NCBI RefSeq assembly: GCF_037176765.1 | Contig: NC_090023.1 | Location: 209,868,506 to 209,932,505 of the forward strand | Origin: Anolis sagrei | Lineage: Eukaryota; Chordata; Lepidosauria; Squamata; Anolidae | Reading direction: 5' to 3' | DNA: 64,000 nt | Shown: positions 1 to 8,993 of the stretch, one piece after another | Numbering within the stretch: the first letter of the stretch is position 1 | Layout: each line of letters begins with the position of its first letter | The notes under the pieces: model-generated | What the model was told of the DNA's origin: nothing | Database searches by the model: none | The model's input: only the letters and a program-made list of their open reading frames with translations | Program-made: the position numbers and the translations under genes

Positions 1-1895
1 TCCAGGAGCACCAACAGGGACACACTCCCCCTGTCTAGCTCCCGGCGCAGATCATCCACTAAGGCGACCAAGACCGTCTCGGTACCATGTCCCGGTCTGA
101 AACCAGACTGTGCCGGATCCAGATAATCCGTGTCTCTCAAGAATACCTGGAGTTGTGAGGCCACCACGCTTTCCATGACTTTGCCCAAGAAGGGAAGATT
201 GGAAACAGGCCGAAAGTTGTCCAATTTAGTGGGGTCAAGTGATGGTTTCTTCAACAGCGGCTTTATAACAGCCTGTTTTAGGCTCGCTGGAATCTTGCCT
301 TCCCGGAGGGAGGCATTAACCACCACCGTTACCCACTCGGCCAATCCCCCTCTGGCCTCCTTCAGAAGCCAGGATGGGCAGGGGTCTAGGATGGACGTGG
401 TGGGTCTCATTCCTCCAAGTATCTTGTCCACATCCTCGGGTTTCACAAACTGAAAAGAATCCAACAAAATCGGACAAGCAGGTGCTTGTGTCACATCCAC
501 GGAGACTGCATTTAATGTGGCGTCCAGCCCAGAGCGGATCAAAGCGACTTTGTCTGCAAAGAACCGAGCAAATGCTTCACAGCGCGTTGCCGCATTGTCA
601 GGGCTCCCACCTGAGATAGGAGGAGTTAAAAGACCTCTGACAATCCGAAACAACTCCGCCGGACGGTTTTTTGCAGACGCAATAGTGGCCGCAAAGAAAG
701 TTTTCTTTGCGGCTTTTATTGCCGCGGCATATGCCCTTAGAAAGGACACAAACCGTGTTCGATTTGGCTCGCTTGGGTCCGAGCGCCACACGCTCTCTAG
801 AACCCTCTTCCTTCGCTTCATCGCTGCCAGCTCCTCAGTGAACCAAGGAGCTGGTTTAGCTCGGTTACTTGAGAGGGGACGTTCCGGAGCGATCCTGTCA
901 ATTGCCCTGGTCATCTCCCCATTCCAGAGAGTGACCAAGGCCTCGACATGGTCACCTACCGAAGTGGCGGGAAACTCCCCAAGAGCCGTCAGGAATCCAT
1001 TCGGATCCATTAGCCTCCTGGGGCGGACCATCTTAATGGGTCCTCCACCCTTGCAGAGGTTAGGGGGCGCAGTGAGCCTAAATCTAATCAGGAAGTGGTC
1101 GGTCCATGGCAACGGAGAGATAGACAACTCCTCCACGCCGCCACCTTGCTCCCATCCCTGGCAGAAGACCAAGTCCAATGTATGTCCAGCACAGTGGGTG
1201 GGGCCAGTTATTCGTTGGGACAGCCCCATGGTTGCCATGGTGGACATGAAGTCCTGAGCCGCTCCTGTGAGGGTTGCCTCGGCATGGATGTTGAAGTCCC
1301 CCAGCACAAGAAGCCGTTGGGACTCCACCGCCAGGCTCGAGACCACCCCCGCTAGCTCAGGTAGGGAGACTGTAGTGCAGCGAGGTGGACGGTACACTAA
1401 CAGAATCCCTATTCTGTCCCGGTCACCCACCCTCAGGTGGACGCATTCAAAATTTGTGGTCTGCGGGATGGGGCTCCTGGTCAGATGGATGGAATCTCTA
1501 TAGACCACTGCGACACCGCCTCCCCGTCCTCCGGCTCTTGGTTGGTGTTGCACGGAGAAGCCTGGAGGACAAAGCTGGGAGAGGTTTACGCCCCCCGCTT
1601 CATCCAGCCAGGTCTCCGTGATGCACGCCAGATCTGCCCGCTCCTCCAGGATTAAATCCTGGATCCAGGTCGTTTTTCCGTTGACAGATCTGGCGTTCAA
1701 CAACACCACCTTCAAGCCAGAGGGCCCGCTCACCTGGTTACACCAATTTACCTTAGGAGACCGATTGGGAATTGTTAATTTGGATAAGCGTTCCGAATTA
1801 GGCCGAATTCGAGGTCTCCTTTTACCGCATCTCCTCCTTCCCACCACGACCTCTATGGGGGCCCCTCGGCTAGTGGAACACCTCCCCCCCTCCAT
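1..1895 (-). CDS. LINE ORF2, 5' part (CR1/L2-type non-LTR retrotransposon), open
   Basis: Reading the minus strand from an ATG at 1895-1893 gives about 631 codons with no stop before the left edge; I checked every codon in this frame. The protein starts with an arginine-rich leader. An APE-type endonuclease follows from about residue 60: LLNARSV, ITETWL, a GGGVAVVYRD strand, LGDFNIH near residue 200, HTLDLVF and TDHFLI near 264. The start of a reverse transcriptase comes from about residue 555: FRPVSNLPFLGKV, then QSGFRPGHGTET near 595. The catalytic FADD box would lie beyond the window. Domain order and motifs fit the CR1/L2 branch of the Jockey group, not L1 or RTE. The lack of any stop suggests a young insertion. 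The exact clade cannot be fixed without the 3' end. This frame is mobile-element coding sequence, not a host gene. Confidence 0.85.
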   Translation of the reverse strand, partial: MEGGRCSTSRGAPIEVVVGRRRCGKRRPRIRPNSERLSKLTIPNRSPKVNWCNQVSGPSGLKVVLLNARSVNGKTTWIQDLILEERADLACITETWLDEAGGVNLSQLCPPGFSVQHQPRAGGRGGGVAVVYRDSIHLTRSPIPQTTNFECVHLRVGDRDRIGILLVYRPPRCTTVSLPELAGVVSSLAVESQRLLVLGDFNIHAEATLTGAAQDFMSTMATMGLSQRITGPTHCAGHTLDLVFCQGWEQGGGVEELSISPLPWTDHFLIRFRLTAPPNLCKGGGPIKMVRPRRLMDPNGFLTALGEFPATSVGDHVEALVTLWNGEMTRAIDRIAPERPLSSNRAKPAPWFTEELAAMKRRKRVLESVWRSDPSEPNRTRFVSFLRAYAAAIKAAKKTFFAATIASAKNRPAELFRIVRGLLTPPISGGSPDNAATRCEAFARFFADKVALIRSGLDATLNAVSVDVTQAPACPILLDSFQFVKPEDVDKILGGMRPTTSILDPCPSWLLKEARGGLAEWVTVVVNASLREGKIPASLKQAVIKPLLKKPSLDPTKLDNFRPVSNLPFLGKVMESVVASQLQVFLRDTDYLDPAQSGFRPGHGTETVLVALVDDLRRELDRGSVSLLVLL

Positions 1896-2823
1896 GCCGC
1901 AGTCCGGAGCCAAGAGATTACTTTCTACTTTGCTCCTTATTAGGTTTTTTGGTACTTGCCAGCATCCTCTCCCCCCCTCCTCCCCCCTCCCCACCACACC
2001 TTCATTCACAGGCTCCAACCCACCTCCTCCTCTGCCCCCTCCGCTACACAAGAGCAACAGAGACAGTACACAAAAGGGGACGGGGGACCACATGGGTAGC
2101 AGCGATACAGGTGGTAGTCAATGTTCCGGCTACTCCAATGGGATAGTTCTTAAAGTGCACAGATTAGGAGCAACCCGTCAGTAATCGTATTCAGTCAGCA
2201 GCAACACATTATAAAGTGCTAGATCTAAAGTGCTCTATTCAATGATAATTAAAGTGCGGCACAGAGGGACGGGGAAGGGGCGTAAGTGCTGGTGCAATTT
2301 AGCAGCAGATGGCAGGCGCCTGAGTGCTCTATTTCGTTCTTATCACATTGGCGACAGATAACAGATGACAACCAGGAAAGTACTAGTTGGTAATATATGA
2401 TCACCCTCTTATGGGGGTGGAATGGTGTTAGTTAGCTAAATATTGCTATGACCCCGGTGAGTCTCTAGACGGTTGGTATACAAGCAGATGGGGCTTCCGG
2501 AGATGATAACTCGGGGGTGGGGCAGCACGGATGGTCAATCACACTCTTACTCAACGAGTAACAACGTAAGAGAGGCCAGCTTAAAGGTCTACACAAGAAT
2601 CTACATAAAAGGGCAGCACAAGGGTCTACACGTAGGTCTCCACGAAAAGGTCAGAACACAGTATCTTATAGAGGACCACACAAAAACGGTCAGCACAAGG
2701 ATCTACCCAAATCGTCGCTTTGCCCTGATGGAGTTTGGGCCGGAGAGGGGGCCGTGATTCAACAGCCGCCTGATGGAAGAGGGGGCTGGAGCATAAAGAT
2801 GGAAAGTGGCAACGGCCCCCCAG
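1896..2823 (-). mobile_element. Probable LINE 5' UTR, linker part
   Basis: This stretch lies directly upstream of the LINE reading frame in the sense of that element. It begins with C/T-rich runs (1969-2045 on the + strand). Mixed sequence follows in which the phrases 'agtgct' and 'aaagtgc' recur around 2150-2330. Similar short phrases ('aaggtctacac', 'aagggtctacac', 'aaggatctaccc') recur between 2580 and 2710. No coding similarity was recognised in either direction. Assigning it to the LINE is inference from position. Confidence 0.5.
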
Positions 2824-3890
2824 TCACGGCAATGGCGACGGTCCGGCGATCGTTCGGCCAGTCCCACGGGATGGTGATAGTCTCGTCGGGCGGCGGCCTA
2901 GGCAGCAGAGGCCTAACGATGGTGTCAGCCGCGGCCTGATGGTACTGACCGTGGCGGCCTGGTGGCTGCGGTCCAGCGGCGGCCTGGCGATGGTCTGGCC
3001 GGCCCAGCAACACTCCCGGTGGCAGGGACCGCTGCAAGGCAACGGTCTCTTCCGGGCGGGCGGGAGCGATCTCCTCCGGGCAGCAGCGCCGGCAGCGGCC
3101 CAATGATGGTGTCGGCCGCGGTAGTTGCAGCCGCGGCAGCCGCGCCTGGTGGTGGTCCGGCGGCTGTGGCAGTGGCAGAGGCGTCCGGCCAAGTCCTCCC
3201 TGAGCTCAAGAGGCCCCAACGCCGAGGCTTTCCTCAAGCGCGGCGGCGCTAGGACCCAGAGTGGGCAAGATGGCGGCAGCGATCTCCTCCGGGCAGCAAC
3301 GCCGGCAGCGGCCCAATGATGGTGTCGGCCGCGGTAGTTGCAGCCGCGGCAGCCGCGCCTGGTGGTGGTCCGGCGGCTGTGGCAGTGGCAGAGGCGTCCG
3401 GCCGAGTCCTCCCTGATCCCAAGAGGCCCCAACGCCGAGGCTTTCCTCAAGCGCGGCGGCGCTAGGACCCAGAGCGGGCAAGCGCGGCGGCGCTAGGACC
3501 CAGAGCGGGCAAGATGGCGGCCGCGACGGCGGCCGCAACAAAGCTCCCGCCGGGCCAGACGGAGCCCACGCAGTGGCCCCAGGCCCAGGCGGCGGCGGGA
3601 CCACCGGCAAGGCCGCCCAAGCAATCGGCCAGCCAGGAGGCCCGCAGCAGCGCCAGTGAGCACTCTCCCCAGGGGCTGCACGCAGTCTCTCCCTCGGCCG
3701 CGGCAGCAGCAAGGCCCGGAGGCAGGCAAGATGGCGGCCGGGACGGCAACCACGCTAGATCCCTCGCCGGGCCAAACAGAGCTCCCGCAGGGGTCCCAGG
3801 CCCAGGCGGCGGCGGCGGCGGGACCGCCGACAGGAGACGCCCAGGCAGTCAGCTCACCAGGAGGTCAGCAGCGCTGGTAGGTATCTTCCT
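2824..3890 (-). repeat. GC-rich tandem monomers with YY1-type motifs (putative LINE promoter)
   Basis: A very GC- and CpG-rich block built of tandem units. One unit of 213 bp starts at 3066 and again at 3279, nearly identical. A 31-bp segment (gcgcggcggcgctagg...) is then doubled at 3451 and 3482. A second, more diverged pair starts at 3511 and 3728 (about 217 bp). AAGATGGCGGC, the YY1 consensus, closes or opens units at 3267-3277, 3511-3521 and 3728-3738, always on the + strand. Degraded units continue down to about 2824. YY1-bearing monomers are known as promoters of mouse L1, and here they sit upstream of an intact LINE frame. The long reading frames across it look like by-products of GC content, with no recognisable protein. 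A host CpG-island promoter is the main alternative. Confidence 0.6.
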
Positions 3891-4130
3891 TAGGGAGCCG
3901 GTTACAGTCGCGGCGCTCCCTTCCTCCGCCTCCTGCCTCTCCCCGTCTCCTCGGCCCTTGGTTCTTTCGAGTTCTTCTGGGCCTCGACACCTCGCCCTTT
4001 GGTACCGGTCTCACCTCCCCCCGTTTTTGATGGTTCGAGGGGGGGGGGGTTTCCAAGGATTCCTTGGGATTCCTTGGGATTCTGTGCAGATGGCTAGCGC
4101 AGCTCGGCGTTGCCGCTGCCGCTCGCCATC
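3891..4130. other. Pyrimidine-rich segment ending the GC-rich block
   Basis: Contains C/T-rich sequence, a G run at 4040-4049 and a short tandem 'attccttggg' (about 4055-4082). It may be the outermost 5' end of the LINE or flanking DNA. The boundary with the Penelope-like fragment that follows is sharp near 4130. No gene is visible. Confidence 0.4.
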
Positions 4131-4345
4131 ACCGGAACATTTATCTCCAACAGACAAAAGTTCTTTCTCCCGCCCTGGACATTCCACAGATATATAAACC
4201 CAATTTTCCTAGCTTCCAACAGACCACACAACCTCTGAGGATGCCTGCCATAGATGCAGGCGAAATGTCAGGAGAGAATGCTTCTAGAACATGGCCATAC
4301 AGCCTGAAAAACCTACAACAACCCAGTGATTCTGGCCAAGGAAGC
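4130..4345 (+). mobile_element. Penelope-like element terminal fragment
   Basis: Carries the conserved end-sequence seen several more times in this window: CAACAGACAAAAG, then a stretch around 'ttctttctcccgccctgg', 'attccacagatatataaa', 'cctctgaggatgcctgcc' and 'ggccatacagcctg'. The copies at 52.5, 58.5 and 61.3 kb share this sequence, and the 61.3 kb copy adjoins a GIY-YIG coding region, which links the family to Penelope-like elements. This copy is short and non-coding. Confidence 0.65.
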
Positions 4346-4781
4346 CTTCGACAATACCACATAAGTCTGTTTTGTTTCTGGCAATAGGGTGGTGATCTGG
4401 GCGTACAATGATCTACAGTTCCCTGGACAGGTCATTGCTTCATGTGCATTAGATTAAGTGCAACTCGGCTGCTCTGCATGGATAGAAAACCAAGTCAGAT
4501 AGGTGTTGCTAGAAGGCTATTGAATCTGAATGCTTTCCTAGCAACTATTGATAACTTTTCAGTCACCTCAACAGGAACTGAACAGGGACGTTTGTTGCTG
4601 TTGTTTTTGCAGGAACTCTCTTGCGATTTTTGACTCCATCAGCCACTATATCTAGAATAAGACCAGGAGAACAATTTTATAGAGGATCTGCTCTATTCGC
4701 ATGGTGACTGATTAAACTGATGTCTAGCTAGCTTCAGCACTGCTTCTGTGTCATATGCCTTCAGACCTGATTATGGTATTT

Positions 4782-5430
4782 TGGGTTGCTGTGAGTTTTC
4801 CAGGCTGTATGGCCAACATTCCAGAAGCATTCTCTCCTGATATTTTGCCCACATCTATGACAGGCATCCTCAGAGGCTGTGAGGTATATTGGAAACTAGG
4901 CAAGGGAGGTTCATGTATCTATGGAAGGTCCAGGGCGGGAGAAACAATGCTGCAATGAATCACCTTGATTAGCATTGAAAAGCCTTGCAGCTTCAAGGCC
5001 TGGCTGATTCCTGCCTGAGGGAATCTTTTGTTGGGAGGTGTTAGCTGGCCCTGATTGTTTCATGTCTAGAATTCCCGTTTTCAGAGTGTTTTTTCTTTAT
5101 TCACTGTCCTGATTTTAGAGGGTTTTTTTTTAATACCGGTAGCCAGATTTTGTTCATTTTCATGGTTTCCTCCTTTCTCTTGAAATTGTTCACATGCTTG
5201 AGCATTTCAATGGCTTCTCTGTGTAGTTAGGCATGGTAGTTGTTAGAGTGGTCCAGCACTTCTGTGTTCTCAAATGATATGATGTATCCAGGCTGGTCCA
5301 TCAAGTCTTCTGCTATGGCTGACTTCTCTAGCTGAGTTAGTCTTCAGTTCCATGTTCCTTGATTCGTGCTTCGGTGCTGCGCTGGGTGGTCCTATGTAGA
5401 CTTGTTCACAGCTACATTGTACAGGTGAGA
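4782..5430 (-). mobile_element. Penelope-like element 3' part (GIY-YIG end)
   Basis: Starts with 'tgggttgctgtgagttttcc' and runs through the same end-sequence as the 61.3 kb copy. It continues into its coding region (the segment around 'agccagattttgttc' to 'tgtagacttgttcacagc'). There it aligns by eye with the GIY-YIG endonuclease region. No long frame is left, so the copy is decayed. It faces the + strand fragment at 4130-4345 tail to tail, with about 440 bp between them. Confidence 0.65.
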
Positions 5431-5707
5431 ATCATATGGTATTATGATTGGCACAATCCGTTTGTTCATGCTCATCTCATCTGAACCATTCATTGGGGAC
5501 ACAGCAATGCAACACATAGCACATTTTGTTTTCTCAAAGTGGGAGACACAGTAGTATTGAAAAATGCAAATGGGGCTTCTAGGGAATGTTTCAGACAGTC
5601 TTGGGGTCCTCACTGACCACAAATGAAGGAAGATAAGGAGCATCCCATTATTTGTGCAAACTCCTAAGGAAGAAACAATGGTTCAGATATTGCTTTTCTA
5701 ACTATAA

Positions 5708-5935
5708 CCTCTTTTGTCATGTGCCTTCAAGTTCCAGCTTATGATTCCATTATTTGGACTTTGGGGCAATATTTATTCAGGGAAAGTTTGCCATTGCTTT
5801 CCTCTTACGCTGAGTGCATATGACTTGTCCAGGGTGATTCAGTGGGTTTCCATGGCTGTGTGGAGATTCAAACACTGGTATCCCAGGGTTCCAGTATAGC
5901 ACTTAAACCACTATGCTCTGACAACTAATACGATT
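5708..5935 (-). repeat. tRNA-headed SINE/MIR-like repeat
   Basis: Resembles a dispersed repeat that also occurs at 45575-45785: both contain 'ttgccattgc', 'ctgagtgcatatgact'/'ctgagagagtgtgact', 'ccatggct' and 'gattcaaac'. The last phrase, read on the minus strand, matches a polymerase III B box (GTTTGAATC). Both copies are diverged, so this is an old family. The exact family is uncertain. Confidence 0.5.
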
Positions 5936-8055
5936 GCATTAATTTGCTCTGCAAATGACACTAATAAATGACTGGAAATTTGTATGCATCTGAGGTTTCG
6001 AACAAGACTTCGCTACTTATAGAAATGGCACGATGTTATTTCTAAAATCTATACAGCTGTGATTTTATTCCAATTGTAAAAAAAAATGCTTGAAAGGAAA
6101 GATTGTTTGTATAGTAAATGTCATTGCTGTTTTTGATGAGTGTCAGATGAAATTCTTTCTCTGGATCTGTTATGCACAATCCCCAAACAATTTCATGTGC
6201 TGTAATAATACAGTCGTTTGATAGATGTTTATCATGTTTCATAGCAAAGTGTTTTCAGCAACTTCCCTGCAGACACATTTGGAGCAATAGCAGTGTGGGC
6301 TGAATAACAAATATAGACGGGAAATGTAAATGTAAGTACATACATGGAAAAGAATAAGGTTGCCAGGAAATGTCTGTAATTCTTGTAGAGGGGGAAGACT
6401 GCAGTAGTTTTTATCATTTCCAAAGTTAGGATAATACAAAGTTTGTTTGTTATTAGAAGCAAGGTTAAATTCAAGCTACCTATCATGTTGTTTGCTGGTA
6501 AGATTGTTGGAGAGTGGAATTGTAGGCTCCGTCGCAAGTGAATAAATATGATCAAATACATTGGATTTTACTTGAGTAAACATGTAAAATACCATACTGC
6601 ATATTTTCTATGATGAATACCTTCTTAATTGCTCAGGACACAGGGGCAAATGGTGACTTCTGTTAGGTTTGTGCATTTTGGCTGAACCCTTATCCATTTC
6701 TGCTGGCTGGATACCAATAGACCCCGTATCTGGTTTTGCGCGCCTCCCAAAAACAGGCAGGTAGCTGGATAGCCGTTTTCGTATCACAGCCAGAAAATAT
6801 GGCCAGATCCTGCCCACTGGCGGCAATGGGGGGGGGGCACTCCCTGGGCTCTCCTTCCTCTCATTTTAGGCAATGGCATCGTTTGTCCATATATGTCTCA
6901 TTACAACCTTGATTAAAAAGCATAAGAGTAAAGATACCACCCTTTCTGCGATCCTTTCCCCTTCAGTCTGTAGAGGACACCTGGGCTTAAAGAAAGGGCT
7001 TAAGTTACCACTCTTTCTGCAATCCTTCCCCTTTGGTCTATAGAGGACACCTGGGCTTAATGCTTCGTTAAACCTGTTTCTACTCTAGAGGAGACAGGCG
7101 CTACAAGTGCTCAGGTGCACACTCTCTCTCTCCCTGCATGCAGTTTTCCAAGGCATTTTAAGGAGGCTTCCCATTTCCCAGGGAAGAAAAAGTGATGACC
7201 TGGAGCTGTCCTATCCTGGGCTTTCTTTTTAAAAGCACTCTCTTTTCTCTTGATTTGCACTGCAGGCCCTGCTTGGAGTAGTGCCCCCCCCCCCCCAATG
7301 CCTTTCTCCTTCAGGTTTAATGCTTCCTTAAAGCTGTTTCTACTTTCTACTCTAGAGGAGAGGTAACTTAGTGGTAGTGGTTTTCTGAGAATGAGGCTTT
7401 TCTTTTTGTTTGCTGGGATTACTAGCAACAACAACAACAACAATCTTTTAGAAATATTTTCTGATGGATGGGGGAGAAGAAAAGACACTAAAAGGGTGAC
7501 TCTCCAAGCCTCCAAACACATGTATGCATCCCATCCACCTGTCCCGCATGTTCCCAACTCCCAGTCAGTCTCACTAAATTAAAAAAAATCAAGATAAATA
7601 AAGGAAGATCAAAAATATTCAAGAGATAGGCCAATCCAGAAGCCAAGCCAAAAAATACACAGAAGCCAGGACGCAACTGTGATGCTGAGTAGGGGAGGAG
7701 GAGCTGTGATGGGCTGTCACATGGTCCCATTACACACTGGAAAACGTGATGGCTGGCCCTTGCCATTACAGCCATCTGGCCAAGCTAAACAAGCTGGATT
7801 AGCCAAAGGGAACCAACCACTCCAAATCTGTGTACAAGCCTAACTTCTGTGCCAAGGTATGATTAATCTATTCTGGGTTTTAGTTTTCCAGACTTTAAAG
7901 GAGCTATCCAATGTGCTGAATCCTAAGATATTAGAGAACACTTAGAGATAGCTCAGTTTGGTTCAGACTTCAGTCTGGGACGGATTCATTGCCATACTGA
8001 TGAGAGATATACTAAATGCCACTGTAAAAATAGTCAATAAAAACTGTGCATGAAA
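5936..8055. other. Intergenic stretch, local duplications and simple runs only
   Basis: No gene was recognised. A segment of about 60 bp ending in 'gaggacacctgggcttaa' occurs twice, at about 6935-6990 and 7005-7061. The following phrase, 'gtttctactctagaggaga', recurs near 7345-7362. There are G or C runs at 6829-6837 and 7286-7297, and a CAA run at 7428-7443. The open frames here lack any family similarity. Confidence 0.5.
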
Positions 8056-8059
8056 CCTA

Positions 8060-8720
8060 GGCTGTTTCACACTACACAGTTATAGCACTATGATTCCACT
8101 TTAACTGCCCTGGTTCAATCTTATGGCACCAGAATTTGTAATCTGGAGATGTTAGCCAAAGCACCCCGAATGTAAATATAAAACATGGCCCTGAGTGCCC
8201 AGATATTTTAAACATTACATTTTTTTGATTTGGAAACAGTATTTTTTAAAAAACACAATCACCAAGTTTCCATAATGCAGGTCTTGGGTTTTACATCAGA
8301 AAAAAGGGGTGATGTATAAACTAAACAGCTAGCCAAACAAACAAATATTATAGCTGAAAAAAGTTAACATTAATGGCAATGTCTGGCAATATTGTATGCT
8401 AATTTAAAGCCTGTGGTTATTGAAAGATAGAATCAGTTGTTAGAAATGAACAATGGTTCTACTGCATTCATGCTCATGCTCACAGTGGTATATTGCATAA
8501 CAATTTACCTGGGATCTATTTACACTACACAGTTATACTGCTGTTATTCCACTTTAACTGTCATGGTGTCATCAAATGGAATCCTGAATTTTGTAGTTTG
8601 GGCACTACAGTTCTTTGACTGAGAATGGAAATAATCCTCCCGTTTCTAGGATTTCGAGGATAGAGCTAATATGGAATCATAGTGTTGTAATTGTGTAATG
8701 TGAATTGTGTAATGTGATCT
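8060..8720. repeat. Diverged palindromic DNA-transposon remnants (two)
   Basis: Segments at about 8065-8150 and 8515-8715 share 'cactacacagttata' and 'ttccactttaactg'. These resemble the MITE family seen more clearly at 12654, 26981 and 60472 ('gtttgacaccactttaactg'). The second piece ends with 'gaatcatagtgttgtaa', an approximate inverse of its start. These are old copies whose family is uncertain. Confidence 0.4.
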
Positions 8721-8935
8721 AGTTGTCGTGCAAAATAAGAGTTTGTAGTTCTAAAAACTACTTATTCAGACTGTAGGTAAATGTTATAGTATTGAAAACT
8801 GAGTTCCAAAAAACGTATTTTGCATTTCTGAAGTAATAATCACTATTGTTTTATATTTTTGTTTAATTTTTTGGGAGTCTTTTGTACATGTGTGAGATTT
8901 GCCCAGAAAACATTTGTTCAGGGACAGCTAGTAAG

Positions 8936-8993
8936 CAAGTAGGTAATTGAGTAAGTAGATAGGTAGGTAAATAAATAAATAAATAAATAAATA
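8936..8993 (+). repeat. Microsatellite (TAGG)n/(AAAT)n
   Basis: Compound tetranucleotide tract: 'aagtaggtaattgagtaag' grades into 'aggtaggtaaataaataa' and about eight AAAT units. Confidence 0.85.

Noticed and set aside
517-2184. Plus-strand frames opposite the LINE ORF
   Set aside because: They are antisense shadows of the continuous LINE frame on the minus strand.
2824-3712. Long minus-strand frames (208, 168, 114 codons) across the GC-rich block as possible genes
   Set aside because: The frames repeat with the tandem monomers, are rich in Arg/Pro/Ala as expected from GC content, overlap in several frames, and show no protein-family motif.
3514-4197. Plus-strand 227-codon frame starting within the AAGATGGCGGC motif
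   Set aside because: Low-complexity Ala/Pro/Ser composition over tandem repeats; no splice context or similarity.
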